A stretch of DNA of 64,000 nt from assembly GCF_963576615.1 (NCBI RefSeq), contig NC_088710.1, positions 4,382,001-4,446,000 on the forward strand. The letters run 5' to 3'. The notes under the pieces were generated by a model. That model was given only the letters and a program-made list of their open reading frames with translations, had not been told where the DNA came from and ran no database searches. Both the position numbers and the translations under genes were made by a program. Below, piece by piece: positions 47,724 to 59,760 of this stretch. This DNA comes from Watersipora subatra. Taxonomy: Eukaryota > Bryozoa > Gymnolaemata > Cheilostomatida > Watersiporidae. Position 1 is the stretch's first letter. Every line of letters begins with the position of its first letter.

Positions 47724-50495
47724 TTGCCTGTAGAAAATTCCTATCACTATTATAGCAAACCACTACAGCATAATAAAAATATCACATAATACATTATAAT
47801 TGTTAATATTTTTTGTGTGTGATTCAGTTGAAAATGGCGGCAAAATACAAAAATTGTCATATTTTTAAAAAGAAATGCATTGAACTGTAATTAATTTATA
47901 AGCACACAACTGGTCAATGCTGTTTTGGAAGTTGCCTTTCTCTTTAATATCATTAACATCACTTTTTCAACTTTTGTCAAAATATCTGCTCTTACCTGCT
48001 CTTGTTGAATGCACTTGCTTTCTTCTGTAGATTCAGGAAAGGGTAACAAAAAACTTGCAACTACAACAGGAAGCTTCGAAAAGCTGATGCGGTTCACCTA
48101 AAGTTGGCGACCTTTATCTGTGACCTTGAATGTGCCACCAACCAGATATTTGTAATTAACTGCCAGTCCCATTGTCTCACCAACAGTTCTACAGTTGCTG
48201 TTCTTCTTGAATTGTCTAAGTAAACGGGTTGTGCAATTATATTCTCATATATTATTGATATATTATTATGATTATATTTATTTATTTTTTAATGAATGGA
48301 CATTCCTGTACAGATATCTAATGATGGTATTGATAATTTTCATTTGAGCTCAGTAATTGACAGCATTGTTCCCTAAATTGCCTTCTCTTAATGCTGCTGT
48401 TTTATAATAGCAGCATGTAAATCGTTCCCACAATAGATCAAGTGTTTCATGCCTATTGTTCTTGATTGCAGATATTGATCAGTCATTTTCGTCAATAGCC
48501 ACAGTATATCTTCCTATAATTCACTATACCATACACTCAGTATTTGTTGTTTTATACATATACTTGTACTTATCTGTCTCATCTTAATACTCGATATTTT
48601 GGCCTTTCATTATTTGAGTTATCCTCAGCAAATGCTATCCTTTGTTAATTTTCTCCGCCTATTGTATGTCATTTATTTTCTAGGATTTTTTGCAGGTTGT
48701 TACGTTTGATTGGTTTATTTTTGTTACAATAAATGTTTTATCAATAATACAGCTGCTTTGATTCACAAAGCTCTATACAATCTATTGGGTTCTTTTGTAG
48801 AGGATATACTGTAGGCATATCTTTGATTAAAAATCATTTTATTTACAATCATGCAGCCTAAAACGATTGTTGTTGTACCAAGCAAAATGGCGTCAAAAGG
48901 CAGTTCTATATATATGATATATATATGACATCGGTTTGTATTAAGCCCTTAAAAGACTTTTACCAAATAACCTAGCTGATCTTTGAAAACAGTGAGTAAA
49001 GTGCTTTAGGAAGAGTCATTTACTCCTGATGCATTAATTTCTGTAAGGAGACAACTCTTACACTTTGATTAAGGCAATTTAAAAACTAACCATTTGGATC
49101 ATCAAAAATGCTACACTGTATTATTAATACTAAATTTATATTTTAATAATACAAGGCTGCCAATAACTAAAAAAGATTCTTTTTTTATTAGTGTCTATAT
49201 AAGCATAGACATACATGTAGATATAAATCCTACGATTCTAAAGTCAACATGCTAACCGTCTAACATGCTTTCTATCACTGACTCTTCATTTGTCTTTGAC
49301 TGGAAGCAATGACTTGATAAGCACACAGACATACAATTTAGCTTCAGTCATGGAAAGGGTTTGTGCAATAAGCAATCAAGCAGTGAGCCTTCCAGGTGAA
49401 AAATGGTACACACTCTATTGCAGTATCTCGGCAGTATTCCCACGCTATATCGGTGATCGTCTGTGATAAAACTGCTCATACTATCACAAATCCGTCCGTG
49501 TTTACATCAGCGAATAGTTGGCGACATAGAGGTCTCATACAATGCGGTCGCTGAAACAATGAAATAGTTGTCCCGCAGTAACTATTATGAAGGAAACTAT
49601 AGATCGGACAATCTGTGACAGCCAATCACCATTGCCGAAGTGGCATACAATGTTCAGACTGTCGTGGATGCGGAAAATCGGAAAAGTTTGGCAGCTGCAA
49701 TGCCTCCCGATATACATGTATGTGCTGCCTCGGTGATGCCATCAGTACAGCGCAGTCTACTAATAATCGCAGAGAGGACAACCCCAATATGCGATGCAAT
49801 GTGTACCACTCCTCAGGTTAGAACTAAATTAGTGGGTGGTAAGATAACGATACTTTTGCAAACCACAAAGTTATATCATATCGATGAGTAATAACAAGCA
49901 TGTCAAAAGCTCGGCATATCAGCCATAATGATTTATATCAACATAAATTATGAACTATGAATGATACAGTAGAAGTGTACTGGTAAACAATTGGTATCAT
50001 TAAGCATGCAATTAATTTAGCCTAAGAACTAAAGTAGCAAACTGTACTGCTAATTTTAGCTAATCTCTAATATAAAAATGCTCGATAGGTATTGAGTCTC
50101 TTGTCTCTCATTCAGACACTTCTAAAAAGGATAGTTATAGTAAGGGTTTAGTAGGTGCACAAAATAGGGGAGGTCGTAATCGTAACTCCATCACACATTT
50201 CAAAGCTCCTTTGATATATCCTAAGCTAAATTTTGGTTAGTGATTTTCCATAGTGTATGAAAGGTATGCATGTATTTTATATGATGTTTTATTACGTTCT
50301 AGTACAGTCCTTAAACTATCAGCTTTTTAGCTAGATGCGTGTATCAGATTATAAACTCAACTTGGTGGCATACACATTCATGCTGTCTGCACCGAAAGTA
50401 TTAAAACATTTTTCTGACCATTTATTTGCTTAATGTGCAGCCCTCGACATCACTTTTTTACTTCTGAGCAAAAAAAGCAGACATTCCTCAGAATG
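47724..50495. other. intergenic stretch between bmper and the BEL element
   Basis: Mostly AT-rich with no firm gene. Two spots are odd: a TIL-like cysteine pattern at 48104-48213, and a GC-richer segment at 49500-49820 open in several frames, one of them cysteine-rich (49615-49821). Neither is supported enough to call a gene. Confidence 0.4.
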
Positions 50496-50500
50496 TTAAG

Positions 50501-51170
50501 TATAAAGTTCTTTGAACTTTAGAAGTTATTTATCATGCGTGTGTGTATATTTGTATTTAGAGTACTTCCCAAAGTACAACGGTGGTTAGATCTTTTGTTG
50601 ACTGTGACTTTATTTCCAACCGACCGTGAAACCTGAAAGGTTTTAAAAAACAAATTGATTCACAATCTTTAAAGCAAAATTGCTGTCTGAAGCAGAAAAT
50701 GTTACGTAAATTACTTGATATCAAATGTTATAACCAGAAATATTAGATAAAAGACAAGTAAACACAAAACATACCTCTGCCATACTCCAGAATATACATA
50801 TAAGTTTCTTGTCCGTAATATCGTTAGAATAATGTTTCTTTGTCAATGGCACACACGCAACTGACTTGATCGAGCCAGGTGTCAGACAGTCTTTTGTGTA
50901 GTTCTTTCGAAATAATGTCTGATGACAGTTTATAGGTGAAATGAGTAAAAAATGTTTATTGAACGACCACCATGGCAAGTGTAAAGGCCTGGAAAACTCA
51001 TTAAATGTTTGGCGACTCGTGAGAAAAGGCAGCTGTTTTATTGTCTTTGTAAACAGGTCAATCAAGTTGTTCTACAGTCATTTTTTATGGCAAGCGATAA
51101 TAAGTGCTGTACGTATACATCCTAAGAACTGGTTTATTTTTGTAGATTTCGTGCTTTTGCAAACTTTACA
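50501..51170 (-). repeat. 3' LTR of the BEL/Pao element
   Basis: 670 bp, matching 59091-59760 base for base as far as I compared. On the element strand it starts TGTAAAG and ends CTTTATA. The 114-codon frame seen in both LTRs is a by-product of this duplication. Confidence 0.95.
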
Positions 51171-51353
51171 CTCTCCCACCTAAATTTTTCTAAAAAATTT
51201 ACTAGTTCTATCTGAAGTTAACAAATCTAAATCTAGTATAATGTAATTGTACTGAGTGTATTCGTGTATACCTAAATAATTGATATTTGGTACTACTATG
51301 ATAATATTTATGCAGGAAGAGAATAACATACGTTTGGTTAAGAACACTGCACG

Positions 51354-54300
51354 TTAGTACTTGGAGTTTATGCTAACCAATAGCAGTAGTTTCTGTATGG
51401 GTCTGTAAAGCATGTTAGGTTCCCCTTTCCGCTTGCCGGAACGCGTTATCTGTTCTGGGTTTGAGATTCTGACAGTAGCGGATCTGACCAACCCATCTCT
51501 ACCTGTATTCACGGAGTCGACGGCTCCCACCTTCCACTGACTACGCCAAGTGTTTTCATCAACAACTGCGACAACGTCTCCCACCTTAAGGTTTTGGCAT
51601 GGATTTCTCCATTTTTGTCGGGTCTCTACCTTTGTCAGGTAGTCCTGCCAGTGGCGCCAGAACTCATTGGCGAAACGTTGCGTCTTTTCAAACATGTTTT
51701 TTCCGTATACCTCGCCGTCTGGCACTTCACCTATCTCCTGATGTGTAGGTACTGACACAGGCTTCATGGTGATCAGATGATGTGGGGTTATAACTCCTTC
51801 ATCGGGATTGTTCAGATTTGAACAGGTCAGTGGTTTCCCATTGATTATGCTGCAGATTTCGTACATGGCGGTCCGTAGTCCGGCGGTGTCCATCCTCGCG
51901 GAAAACCTGCCTTTCATTTGGTTGAATACATTCCTAATCATTCTTATTCCCCGTTCCCATACGCCGCCCTGGTGGCTAGCACCGGGAGTGTTTGTCTTGA
52001 AAGTTATTCTTGATTGAAGCATAGTCTTAGAACCCATGAAATTGGTTCCGTTATCAGAGAAAATTGTAACTACAGGTCCTCGTATGCTTTCAAGACACCT
52101 TAGCGCTTGTAGGAAACTCTCTGTGGATAAGTCACTTGCGACTTCGATGTGGATCGCTCTGGAATACATACAGGTAAAGATGATACACCAGCGCTTCATC
52201 TCCTTCCTGCCTTCTTTGACGAGGAAGTGTCCAAATGTATCTACCCCTACATGGGTGAATGGAGGGCTATGTTCCACTCTTTCTTTGGGTAAGGATCCCA
52301 TCTGTTGACGCAAGGGGGCACCTCTTAGGCGTTTGCAGCCTACGCAGGTTCTGAGTAATAATTTGATGAGGCCTTGTGCACCTATAATGTAGAAACCCGA
52401 TTGTCTGATTGCAGACTGTGTAAAGATCCTCCCTTGATGGTGGACCTTCTCGTGGAAGTGTCTGATCAGTACTGTGGCTAGGTGACTGCGCTTATGTATG
52501 ATTGCGGGTCGTAGCTCTTTGTCTGTGAGAATAGTTGAGGATTTTGCTCTACTGCCTATCCTTAGGATTCCTAGATCGTCTAAGTATGGTGACAGCTGTC
52601 TGAGACGACTTCCCTTGCTTACCTTTCCGTGTGCTTGGATGTCCAGTATTTCTGAATGGAAGTACTTTTGTTGATCAAGCCTGATGAGAAGAGCCTCTGC
52701 ATCTTGAGAATGTTCTCTAGACATTTTTTCAAGTTTCCAGATTGGCTTCAGCTTGTCCTTGGCTCGTTTAGCGACTGCACGTAGTTGTGCTGTTGCCCTG
52801 ATGAGATTGTCCCACTTTGAGAAGTTTTCGACTTTGATGGGGTAGGTAACCTGGTTCATATCTACCCTAATAGTTTTCCTCAGTTCTGGATCTGATGCAG
52901 CAACATTGAAGCGCGTAGGTTGATTGAGCAAGATGTCGTCAAGATTTTCCTTCCATAGGAAGTCTGGGCCACAAAACCAGTGAGAGTTTGTCAGTTGATG
53001 TATGGTTGCGCCTCTGGAGGCCATATCAGCTGGATTGACTATTCCAGGAACGTGGTTCCATTGTGCCGGCTTTGTTCTGTGTCTAATTTGGGTTGCTCTG
53101 TTTGCTACAAATGGAGAAAATCTTGATGTTTCATTTCTGATATAGCCCAGTACGATCATGCTGTCTGTCCAGAAGAACACTCCGTCTATTGGCATCCTCA
53201 GTTCCTCATGCAGTTTCCCTTGGAGCTTGGTAGCTAGCACCGCACCTTGAAGCTCCATACGAGGTATGGTCGTTCGGTTCAGGGGGGCCACTCTAGCCTT
53301 TGAGAGGACAAGTGCGCAGTGGATGCGATCTGTGGTATCGATAAGACGGATGTATGAGCATGCGCCATAACCGTCTTCACTCGCGTCCGCAAAGTGATGA
53401 AGTTCGGCTCGTTTGATAGTTCCAAAATCCTTTGGCTTTATGCAGCGGTCAACTCTAATATCATGAATAGTGGCGAGTTGTCGCGTCCAGGCTTCCCATG
53501 ACGAAGTAGTATCTAGATCGATCTGTTCATCCCAGTCAAGTCCTTTGCGACAGACATCTTGTAGCACATTCTTTCCCATTAGGGTAAAGGGTGAAACCAG
53601 ACCAATCGGATCATATACCTGGGCTACGGTTGAGAGAATACCGCGTCTTGAGAGTGGTCTTGCGTCGATATTGCTGGTGAAGCAGAGCTGGTCACTCTGT
53701 AGACACCAACTAACTCCAAGTGTTCTTTGTGTCGGCATGATGCTGTTGAATGAGATAGCTTCCGTCTCTTTCTCGGATTCTGGCAAATCGGCAAGAGCTG
53801 CGGGCTCATTACTGACATACTTGTGTAGGCGAAGGTTGCCTTTAGAGCAAATTTCCCTCGCTGAATTCACCAGGTCTTTGGCAGTTCTGATGTCATCTAC
53901 GCTGAATATTCCGTCGTCCACGTAAAAGTTGTCTTTGAGGAATTCTGCCGCACTTTTAGATATTTCTATGTTGTCTTCAGCCAGACGCCTCAGACCAAAG
54001 GTGGCTACCCCAGGCGAAGAGGTTGCGCCAAATATATGGACTCTCATGCGAAAGGTTTTCACTGTTGATAAGTCATCGCTATACCATACGAATCTTAGGA
54101 AGTTCCTATGATTTTGACTTACCCGAAAATTATAAAACATGGATTCTACATCACACGTTACTGCGACCTTCCCTGTGCGAAATCTGCATAAGATACCAAG
54201 TAAGTCATTGAGCTGATCTGGGCCAGTGAGAAGGTGATGGTTGAGGCACGTGTTGGCGTATTTTGCACTCCCGTCGAAGACCACACGTAATTTCCTTTTC

Positions 54301-57191
54301 TTTGGATGAAGCACTCCAAAGTGTGGTATATACCAGCACTTACCATCTTCTCTTACCATCTCTGAGACTGGGACTTCCTCCGCAAATCCCTTTTCGAATA
54401 GTGTGTTCATAAATTTTCGATAGTCTGCTTCATATGCTGAGTCCTTCAAGAGTTTGTTTTTGAGCAGTCCGAGTCTCTGCTCTGCTTGATGCCTGTTGTT
54501 TGGCAGTATTGGCGTTGATGATGACTTGAAGGGCAGAGGCATGACGTAGCTCCCGTCCGGATCTTGGTGAATTCCTTCGTCAAGGATTTTAAGAAATTGC
54601 ATGTCTTGTTGTGACAGGGGCTTACCTCCAGGGTCTTCAAAGTCTTGTTCCACTATGGGAAAGAGTGTGGCGTCCGTCTTAAAACTTGTTGCCAGTTTGG
54701 TTTTGAGTTTACCACCGCATAGTGTCCATCCAAACATCGTCTTACAAGCTGATGTCTCCCCAGCTTCTCCTCTTTTTGTCAGGAGTGGTGTGATGATTTC
54801 TGGACTGTCTTTACCTATCATCAGTCCGATCGGGATGTCCAGCTTTGGTGGGAGATGCCTTGCAAGGGATCTTAAATGTGGTATCTTGCGGCACTTCTCA
54901 TCTGTCGGTATGTTGTCTGAGTGGCACTTTATTTCTGGTCGTTCAACTGCGTCAATTGTTGAGATTTCATCGGTTAGGTATCCTCTGATTTGCAGTTTTT
55001 CATACCTCAATGTGGATGATCGGCTTATGGCGTTCATGGTTTCTAGGTTTAGGGTGTCGGGGATGCCACTTGCTCCAATCTCCATTGCGGTTTGCTTGTC
55101 AATGAAGGTGATGTCGGACAATGTATCGAGGAGGGCATACACTAGTTTTTCATTGTTTCCAGCGGATACGTATACTGGTACCATCATACTGAAGCTAGAT
55201 TGTCCGTAGACTCCAGTTGAATTGCATGTCTTAGTTTTTGTTTGTTCTTTGCCTTGGTTGCTGGTAGTAGGTTGTTGGCTGGAATTTCGTTGTGAGTCCG
55301 ATTTTTCTGTGGGCTTCCAGTCGGGATCATGTAACATAGTCGGGTGCATTCTATGGCAGTTAGAACATGTCTGCTTGCGGTTACAGATGCTTGATCTATG
55401 TTTACCGTTCAGACAAGAGAAGCACAATCCCTTCTTGTGTACAAAGTCTTTTCTTTCCTTTAGTGATTTCTCGGCCAGTTTTCTGCAATCCCTTGTGTAG
55501 TGTCCTTTGTCGTTGCCGTTGCAGAAGTAGCAAAATGGTTCTCTTCTTGTTCGTTCAGTTTGGTAAGATGCAGCCCTTCTGTTTGTCCTCTCTTCATATC
55601 TGCCCTTACTTTTAGGCTGATCATGCTTTTGATCCTTACTCTGTGATGCCATGATGTTGCTCATGTAGCAGTCCGCTTGCTCGAGAACAAACTCTGTGAA
55701 ATCAGAAAATGACAAATTTCCTGTCCTCATTCGCTTAGCTCTACATACTCTCTGCGTCCAAGAGAACTTGGCACTGTCGGGTAGCTTTTGGCAAATGCGT
55801 TCGTTGTATAGCTCAGTGTTGAGGATCTGTAGGCCTTCTGTGGAGCTCATGCTTCTTCTGACTTGATCCAAGAAGTCGCCGAACTCTCTCATCTTCTTTC
55901 CGTCTCCGGAGCGTATGTTTGGCCAGTTTTCCAGCTTCTTCAACAGTATCCTTGCGATGCCGCCTTCCATACTGTATCGATCTCGCAGTTTTTCACGAGC
56001 TTCCTGATAGGAGTTATCGCTACTGTATGTCAATAAACCGATTATGGCCTTTTTTGCTTCGCCTGCAACAAATTTCTTCAGGTATCGCAGGGCCTCCCTG
56101 TCTGTTAGTCCTTCCTCGAAAACGAAGGCATCCATATCTACCTCCCAATCTGCAAATTCGAGGGTATCGCCAGAAAAAATGCTCGGTTCAACGGACTTCC
56201 TGTTTGGCTTCGACACACTAGCTGTCGATGAGTTCATTTTGGCATTGAACGATTCTGCTAGGTTGTCGGTGAAGGCTTTGAGGATGTGGCGGGTGCCAAT
56301 TCCAACTTGCGGTTCCTCAGTTTGTGGTTGTTCGGCTTGTGGTTGTTGGGCTTGTGATTGCTCAGCTTGTGGTTGTTGAGCTTGTGGTTGTTGAGCTTGT
56401 GGTTGTTGAGCTTGTGGTTGCTCGGCTTGTGGTTGCTCGGCTTGTGGTTGTTGAGCTTGTGGTTGTTGAGCTTGTGGTTGCTCGGCTTGCGCTACCCTCA
56501 GGTTGATGCTATCGATTGCACTTGGTGCTGAGGACGATTCGTATCTGTCTGTGTTTGGAGTTGAAGATGCTGTAGCCCTGATACTTGGACTGCTCAAACG
56601 ATTTACCCTTACTGATGATGATTCCATCCTTCTCAGGAGATTTTGTCTTTTCACTGTGTAAGCTCGCATTTCTTCTTCCATTCTCCTTTTAGCATCTTCT
56701 AGTGCCTTCTCTTCAGCTAGGATTTCACTCTCTTCTTGGCACTGTTCCTGGATCTGGGTTTTGAATGACTTGACATCCGCTTGAAATTCATTTAAGAGTT
56801 GTTCATGGGTGGGGTTCTTCTCATTTTCATTTGTTTCAATAATTTTATTATATAAATTGCCTATATCTTTGACTTTCAAATCAAGGTTGTGAACAAAGGC
56901 ATCAACAGCAGGTATATCAATGACATGGGTGGCATTTTTAACAGCTTGTGTGAACTTGTCTAGGAAATCTATCATACTCTCAGACTGTCTACTTATTTCA
57001 TTGATAAAATCACTGCCTAGTTGTAAAATAGTGCGCTCAGTCAGTTTTTGACTCCTTGCGAGCGCTCGTTGTGTTCTAGGGTTGTTTGATTCAGTTACCT
57101 CATCTAACTGTAGCTGCTCTTCCTCTACTCTACTTTCGCTCAAATCGGAATTTGAATTTAGCTCAAGGCTTTCGCTTTCCATGATGACCAA
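51354..57191 (-). CDS. BEL/Pao Gag-Pol polyprotein (retrotransposon fossil)
   Basis: 1945 codons in one frame. The order from the N-terminus is a charged, helical Gag region; a Gln/Pro-rich tract of repeated QAQQP/QAEQP units (about residues 233-300); the DUF1759-type Gag core; zinc knuckles (CYFC..., CFSC...) near residues 550-600; an aspartic protease (about 675-800); a reverse transcriptase with a YVDD-type site (about 950-1150); an RNase H-like region (about 1290-1420); an H2C2 zinc-binding module and integrase core (about 1570-1780); and a DUF5641-like C-terminus (about 1830-1920). This order with fused Gag-Pol is characteristic of BEL/Pao. It looks whole. Confidence 0.93.
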   Translation of the reverse strand: MVIMESESLELNSNSDLSESRVEEEQLQLDEVTESNNPRTQRALARSQKLTERTILQLGSDFINEISRQSESMIDFLDKFTQAVKNATHVIDIPAVDAFVHNLDLKVKDIGNLYNKIIETNENEKNPTHEQLLNEFQADVKSFKTQIQEQCQEESEILAEEKALEDAKRRMEEEMRAYTVKRQNLLRRMESSSVRVNRLSSPSIRATASSTPNTDRYESSSAPSAIDSINLRVAQAEQPQAQQPQAQQPQAEQPQAEQPQAQQPQAQQPQAQQPQAEQSQAQQPQAEQPQTEEPQVGIGTRHILKAFTDNLAESFNAKMNSSTASVSKPNRKSVEPSIFSGDTLEFADWEVDMDAFVFEEGLTDREALRYLKKFVAGEAKKAIIGLLTYSSDNSYQEAREKLRDRYSMEGGIARILLKKLENWPNIRSGDGKKMREFGDFLDQVRRSMSSTEGLQILNTELYNERICQKLPDSAKFSWTQRVCRAKRMRTGNLSFSDFTEFVLEQADCYMSNIMASQSKDQKHDQPKSKGRYEERTNRRAASYQTERTRREPFCYFCNGNDKGHYTRDCRKLAEKSLKERKDFVHKKGLCFSCLNGKHRSSICNRKQTCSNCHRMHPTMLHDPDWKPTEKSDSQRNSSQQPTTSNQGKEQTKTKTCNSTGVYGQSSFSMMVPVYVSAGNNEKLVYALLDTLSDITFIDKQTAMEIGASGIPDTLNLETMNAISRSSTLRYEKLQIRGYLTDEISTIDAVERPEIKCHSDNIPTDEKCRKIPHLRSLARHLPPKLDIPIGLMIGKDSPEIITPLLTKRGEAGETSACKTMFGWTLCGGKLKTKLATSFKTDATLFPIVEQDFEDPGGKPLSQQDMQFLKILDEGIHQDPDGSYVMPLPFKSSSTPILPNNRHQAEQRLGLLKNKLLKDSAYEADYRKFMNTLFEKGFAEEVPVSEMVREDGKCWYIPHFGVLHPKKRKLRVVFDGSAKYANTCLNHHLLTGPDQLNDLLGILCRFRTGKVAVTCDVESMFYNFRVSQNHRNFLRFVWYSDDLSTVKTFRMRVHIFGATSSPGVATFGLRRLAEDNIEISKSAAEFLKDNFYVDDGIFSVDDIRTAKDLVNSAREICSKGNLRLHKYVSNEPAALADLPESEKETEAISFNSIMPTQRTLGVSWCLQSDQLCFTSNIDARPLSRRGILSTVAQVYDPIGLVSPFTLMGKNVLQDVCRKGLDWDEQIDLDTTSSWEAWTRQLATIHDIRVDRCIKPKDFGTIKRAELHHFADASEDGYGACSYIRLIDTTDRIHCALVLSKARVAPLNRTTIPRMELQGAVLATKLQGKLHEELRMPIDGVFFWTDSMIVLGYIRNETSRFSPFVANRATQIRHRTKPAQWNHVPGIVNPADMASRGATIHQLTNSHWFCGPDFLWKENLDDILLNQPTRFNVAASDPELRKTIRVDMNQVTYPIKVENFSKWDNLIRATAQLRAVAKRAKDKLKPIWKLEKMSREHSQDAEALLIRLDQQKYFHSEILDIQAHGKVSKGSRLRQLSPYLDDLGILRIGSRAKSSTILTDKELRPAIIHKRSHLATVLIRHFHEKVHHQGRIFTQSAIRQSGFYIIGAQGLIKLLLRTCVGCKRLRGAPLRQQMGSLPKERVEHSPPFTHVGVDTFGHFLVKEGRKEMKRWCIIFTCMYSRAIHIEVASDLSTESFLQALRCLESIRGPVVTIFSDNGTNFMGSKTMLQSRITFKTNTPGASHQGGVWERGIRMIRNVFNQMKGRFSARMDTAGLRTAMYEICSIINGKPLTCSNLNNPDEGVITPHHLITMKPVSVPTHQEIGEVPDGEVYGKNMFEKTQRFANEFWRHWQDYLTKVETRQKWRNPCQNLKVGDVVAVVDENTWRSQWKVGAVDSVNTGRDGLVRSATVRISNPEQITRSGKRKGEPNMLYRPIQKLLLLVSINSKY

Positions 57192-57823
57192 TTTAAATCA
57201 CTGATAATTGCTATTAATTTTGTTTAGGCCTTTTTACCCTTATTGTTGCTACAATCTTAATATGAGTACAATTATTTAAACCACTAAAGCTGTCTGGCTA
57301 AATTGGCTCGATCGCGGTTCAGTTTTACAACACAGTTTGATTTTTAAACAAAATTATGATAACAACTGTTTGCAAAAGAAAAAATCCAAAATGTGTGACA
57401 ACTCCAAATTTACTTTACTATAATAGTGTTTATAGCGCACACTAGGTTGAGCAAGGAAATGTCAGTTAGATTGAGTAAGCAAACCTTTCAACACAGTACG
57501 TATACTTAGCTGACTGATGCAATGTGATGACTTCCTCGTTGCTGACTATCTGATATGCGGCTTGATGGCTAATAGGTACGCTTTTGCTTGGCTTGTTATT
57601 TGTGAACAGTGACGAGCAATGTTTGTTGTGTGGGTTAGTCTTTCTAAGCGACAGGCTTTCGACCTCGAAGTGTTATGATGTCTTGCAGTGCTGATAATTA
57701 ACACGAGTGAAGTATTGCGTAACCAAATCTATATCAACTGTCTGTTCCTTATCCTTGATTTGTTGACAGATGATGTCCGTATTTATAACGCAAACTCGGT
57801 TCGTCGATTGTCACCAGTTGTGT

Positions 57824-58866
57824 AGCAAAACTAGAGTTGCCCCGATTTTGGTATCGGAATCGGTATCGGTGCCGATATGAGTGTCAAGTATCTGAATCGG
57901 TATCGGCCGATCTTTTCTTAAAAAATCTGAACCTTCCGATACTTTTTACAGATCAACCATTAAGCAGAAAACTGTATTTTAGCCTGCTATACTAATAAAA
58001 AATCATCAGCTGTAAGCTTCTTACTTTTACTTAATGAATTTCAGGCCTGCCACACAATTTATTTCATGTCTATAGCCTGATCAACACAGCGAAGGAAACT
58101 TTTTAGCCAGAACGTAAACAAAAAGTGTGGTATTTCCCAATTACAGCGATAGGTTTTATTGCAAGCAATCACGAACAAGATAACAAAAGTGGGAAACAAG
58201 AACGCAGTGTAATATTTCTATTTACTAGCATTACGAAAGTAATTTAAACAGTCGACGCATAAAGTTATCCATCACTCTCTTGATCCTGACGATACAATGA
58301 ATCGTTTGCATTGTACAAAAAACGGTAACCCCAGTGGCGTATCGGTATGTAGCCTGTCCTCCAACATCTGTTGCAAGGGAATCCCCCTTCCGTGCGCTCG
58401 GCTACATTGATAATGATGGAAGAAAAGAGACGTCTTACTGAGATAATTGAATCACTAACGGTTTTTAAAAGAAACATTGATTTGCTCTAAACTTGTACAG
58501 GCACAGCCGTTCATCCAACAATAGAGGAGGGACTTCGTTATCACAGATAGAACTGTACCACTAACAGTAATTACCTTTATTTACAAATTACAAGAAACAT
58601 GGACTGTTTTGTTACTACATGCACGGTATGTCAGTATGTGAATATGTATATATTTTTTTCCATAAATGCAAACAAATAAATACAATAATATTCATGTTTT
58701 CTTTGCATTATGTTTGTATTTGCATAATAAAATGAGCTACTATCTATGCAACACAAAAGATCTGAATCGGTATCTGAATCGGATTATTTTTCAATTAGGA
58801 TCGGTATATCGGATCGGTATCTGAATCGGCTGGTGAATTTAGAATCGGGGCATCTCTAAGCAAAAC
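57824..58866. mobile_element. hAT-type element nested in the BEL leader
   Basis: 1027 bp (57832-58858) flanked by the 8-bp repeat AGCAAAAC at 57824-57831 and 58859-58866. The ends are TAGAGTTGCCCCGATT and AATCGGGGCATCTCTA. Subterminal GAATCGGTATCGG words are repeated in inverted orientation. No transposase is encoded; the 70-codon antisense frame at 58477-58265 has no domain. It interrupts the BEL element, so it inserted after the BEL copy arrived or came with its parent copy. Confidence 0.9.
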
Positions 58867-59090
58867 ACAATCTTCAGACTTCGAGACGTTTTGTTTGAGG
58901 CTTAGTATTGAATTCAATAACTTCCGTGGCTTTAGATGAGGGTTATCGTCCATAAATAGCACTTAGGCTCCGTATTTCGATAACTTCCGTGATGAGTTTC
59001 TATGAAGGTTATTGACCGTAGATTAGCACTTAGGCTCCGTAGAATTGTATGATGTGAACACCTCAGTATGTTGTATGCTTAAGGTTTCAC

Positions 59091-59760
59091 TATAAAGTTC
59101 TTTGAACTTTAGAAGTTATTTATCATGCGTGTGTGTATATTTGTATTTAGAGTACTTCCCAAAGTACAACGGTGGTTAGATCTTTTGTTGACTGTGACTT
59201 TATTTCCAACCGACCGTGAAACCTGAAAGGTTTTAAAAAACAAATTGATTCACAATCTTTAAAGCAAAATTGCTGTCTGAAGCAGAAAATGTTACGTAAA
59301 TTACTTGATATCAAATGTTATAACCAGAAATATTAGATAAAAGACAAGTAAACACAAAACATACCTCTGCCATACTCCAGAATATACATATAAGTTTCTT
59401 GTCCGTAATATCGTTAGAATAATGTTTCTTTGTCAATGGCACACACGCAACTGACTTGATCGAGCCAGGTGTCAGACAGTCTTTTGTGTAGTTCTTTCGA
59501 AATAATGTCTGATGACAGTTTATAGGTGAAATGAGTAAAAAATGTTTATTGAACGACCACCATGGCAAGTGTAAAGGCCTGGAAAACTCATTAAATGTTT
59601 GGCGACTCGTGAGAAAAGGCAGCTGTTTTATTGTCTTTGTAAACAGGTCAATCAAGTTGTTCTACAGTCATTTTTTATGGCAAGCGATAATAAGTGCTGT
59701 ACGTATACATCCTAAGAACTGGTTTATTTTTGTAGATTTCGTGCTTTTGCAAACTTTACA
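59091..59760 (-). repeat. 5' LTR of the BEL/Pao element
   Basis: The partner of 50501-51170. The flanking TTAAG at 59761 matches that at 50496, which confirms the ends. Confidence 0.95.

Noticed and set aside
50721-51065. 114-codon frame repeated at 59311-59655
   Set aside because: The two copies are the same LTR sequence; no domain is recognised and the duplication explains it.
54601-55209. 202-codon plus-strand frame, with several others across 51.8-56.5 kb
   Set aside because: Antisense shadows of the BEL/Pao polyprotein frame.
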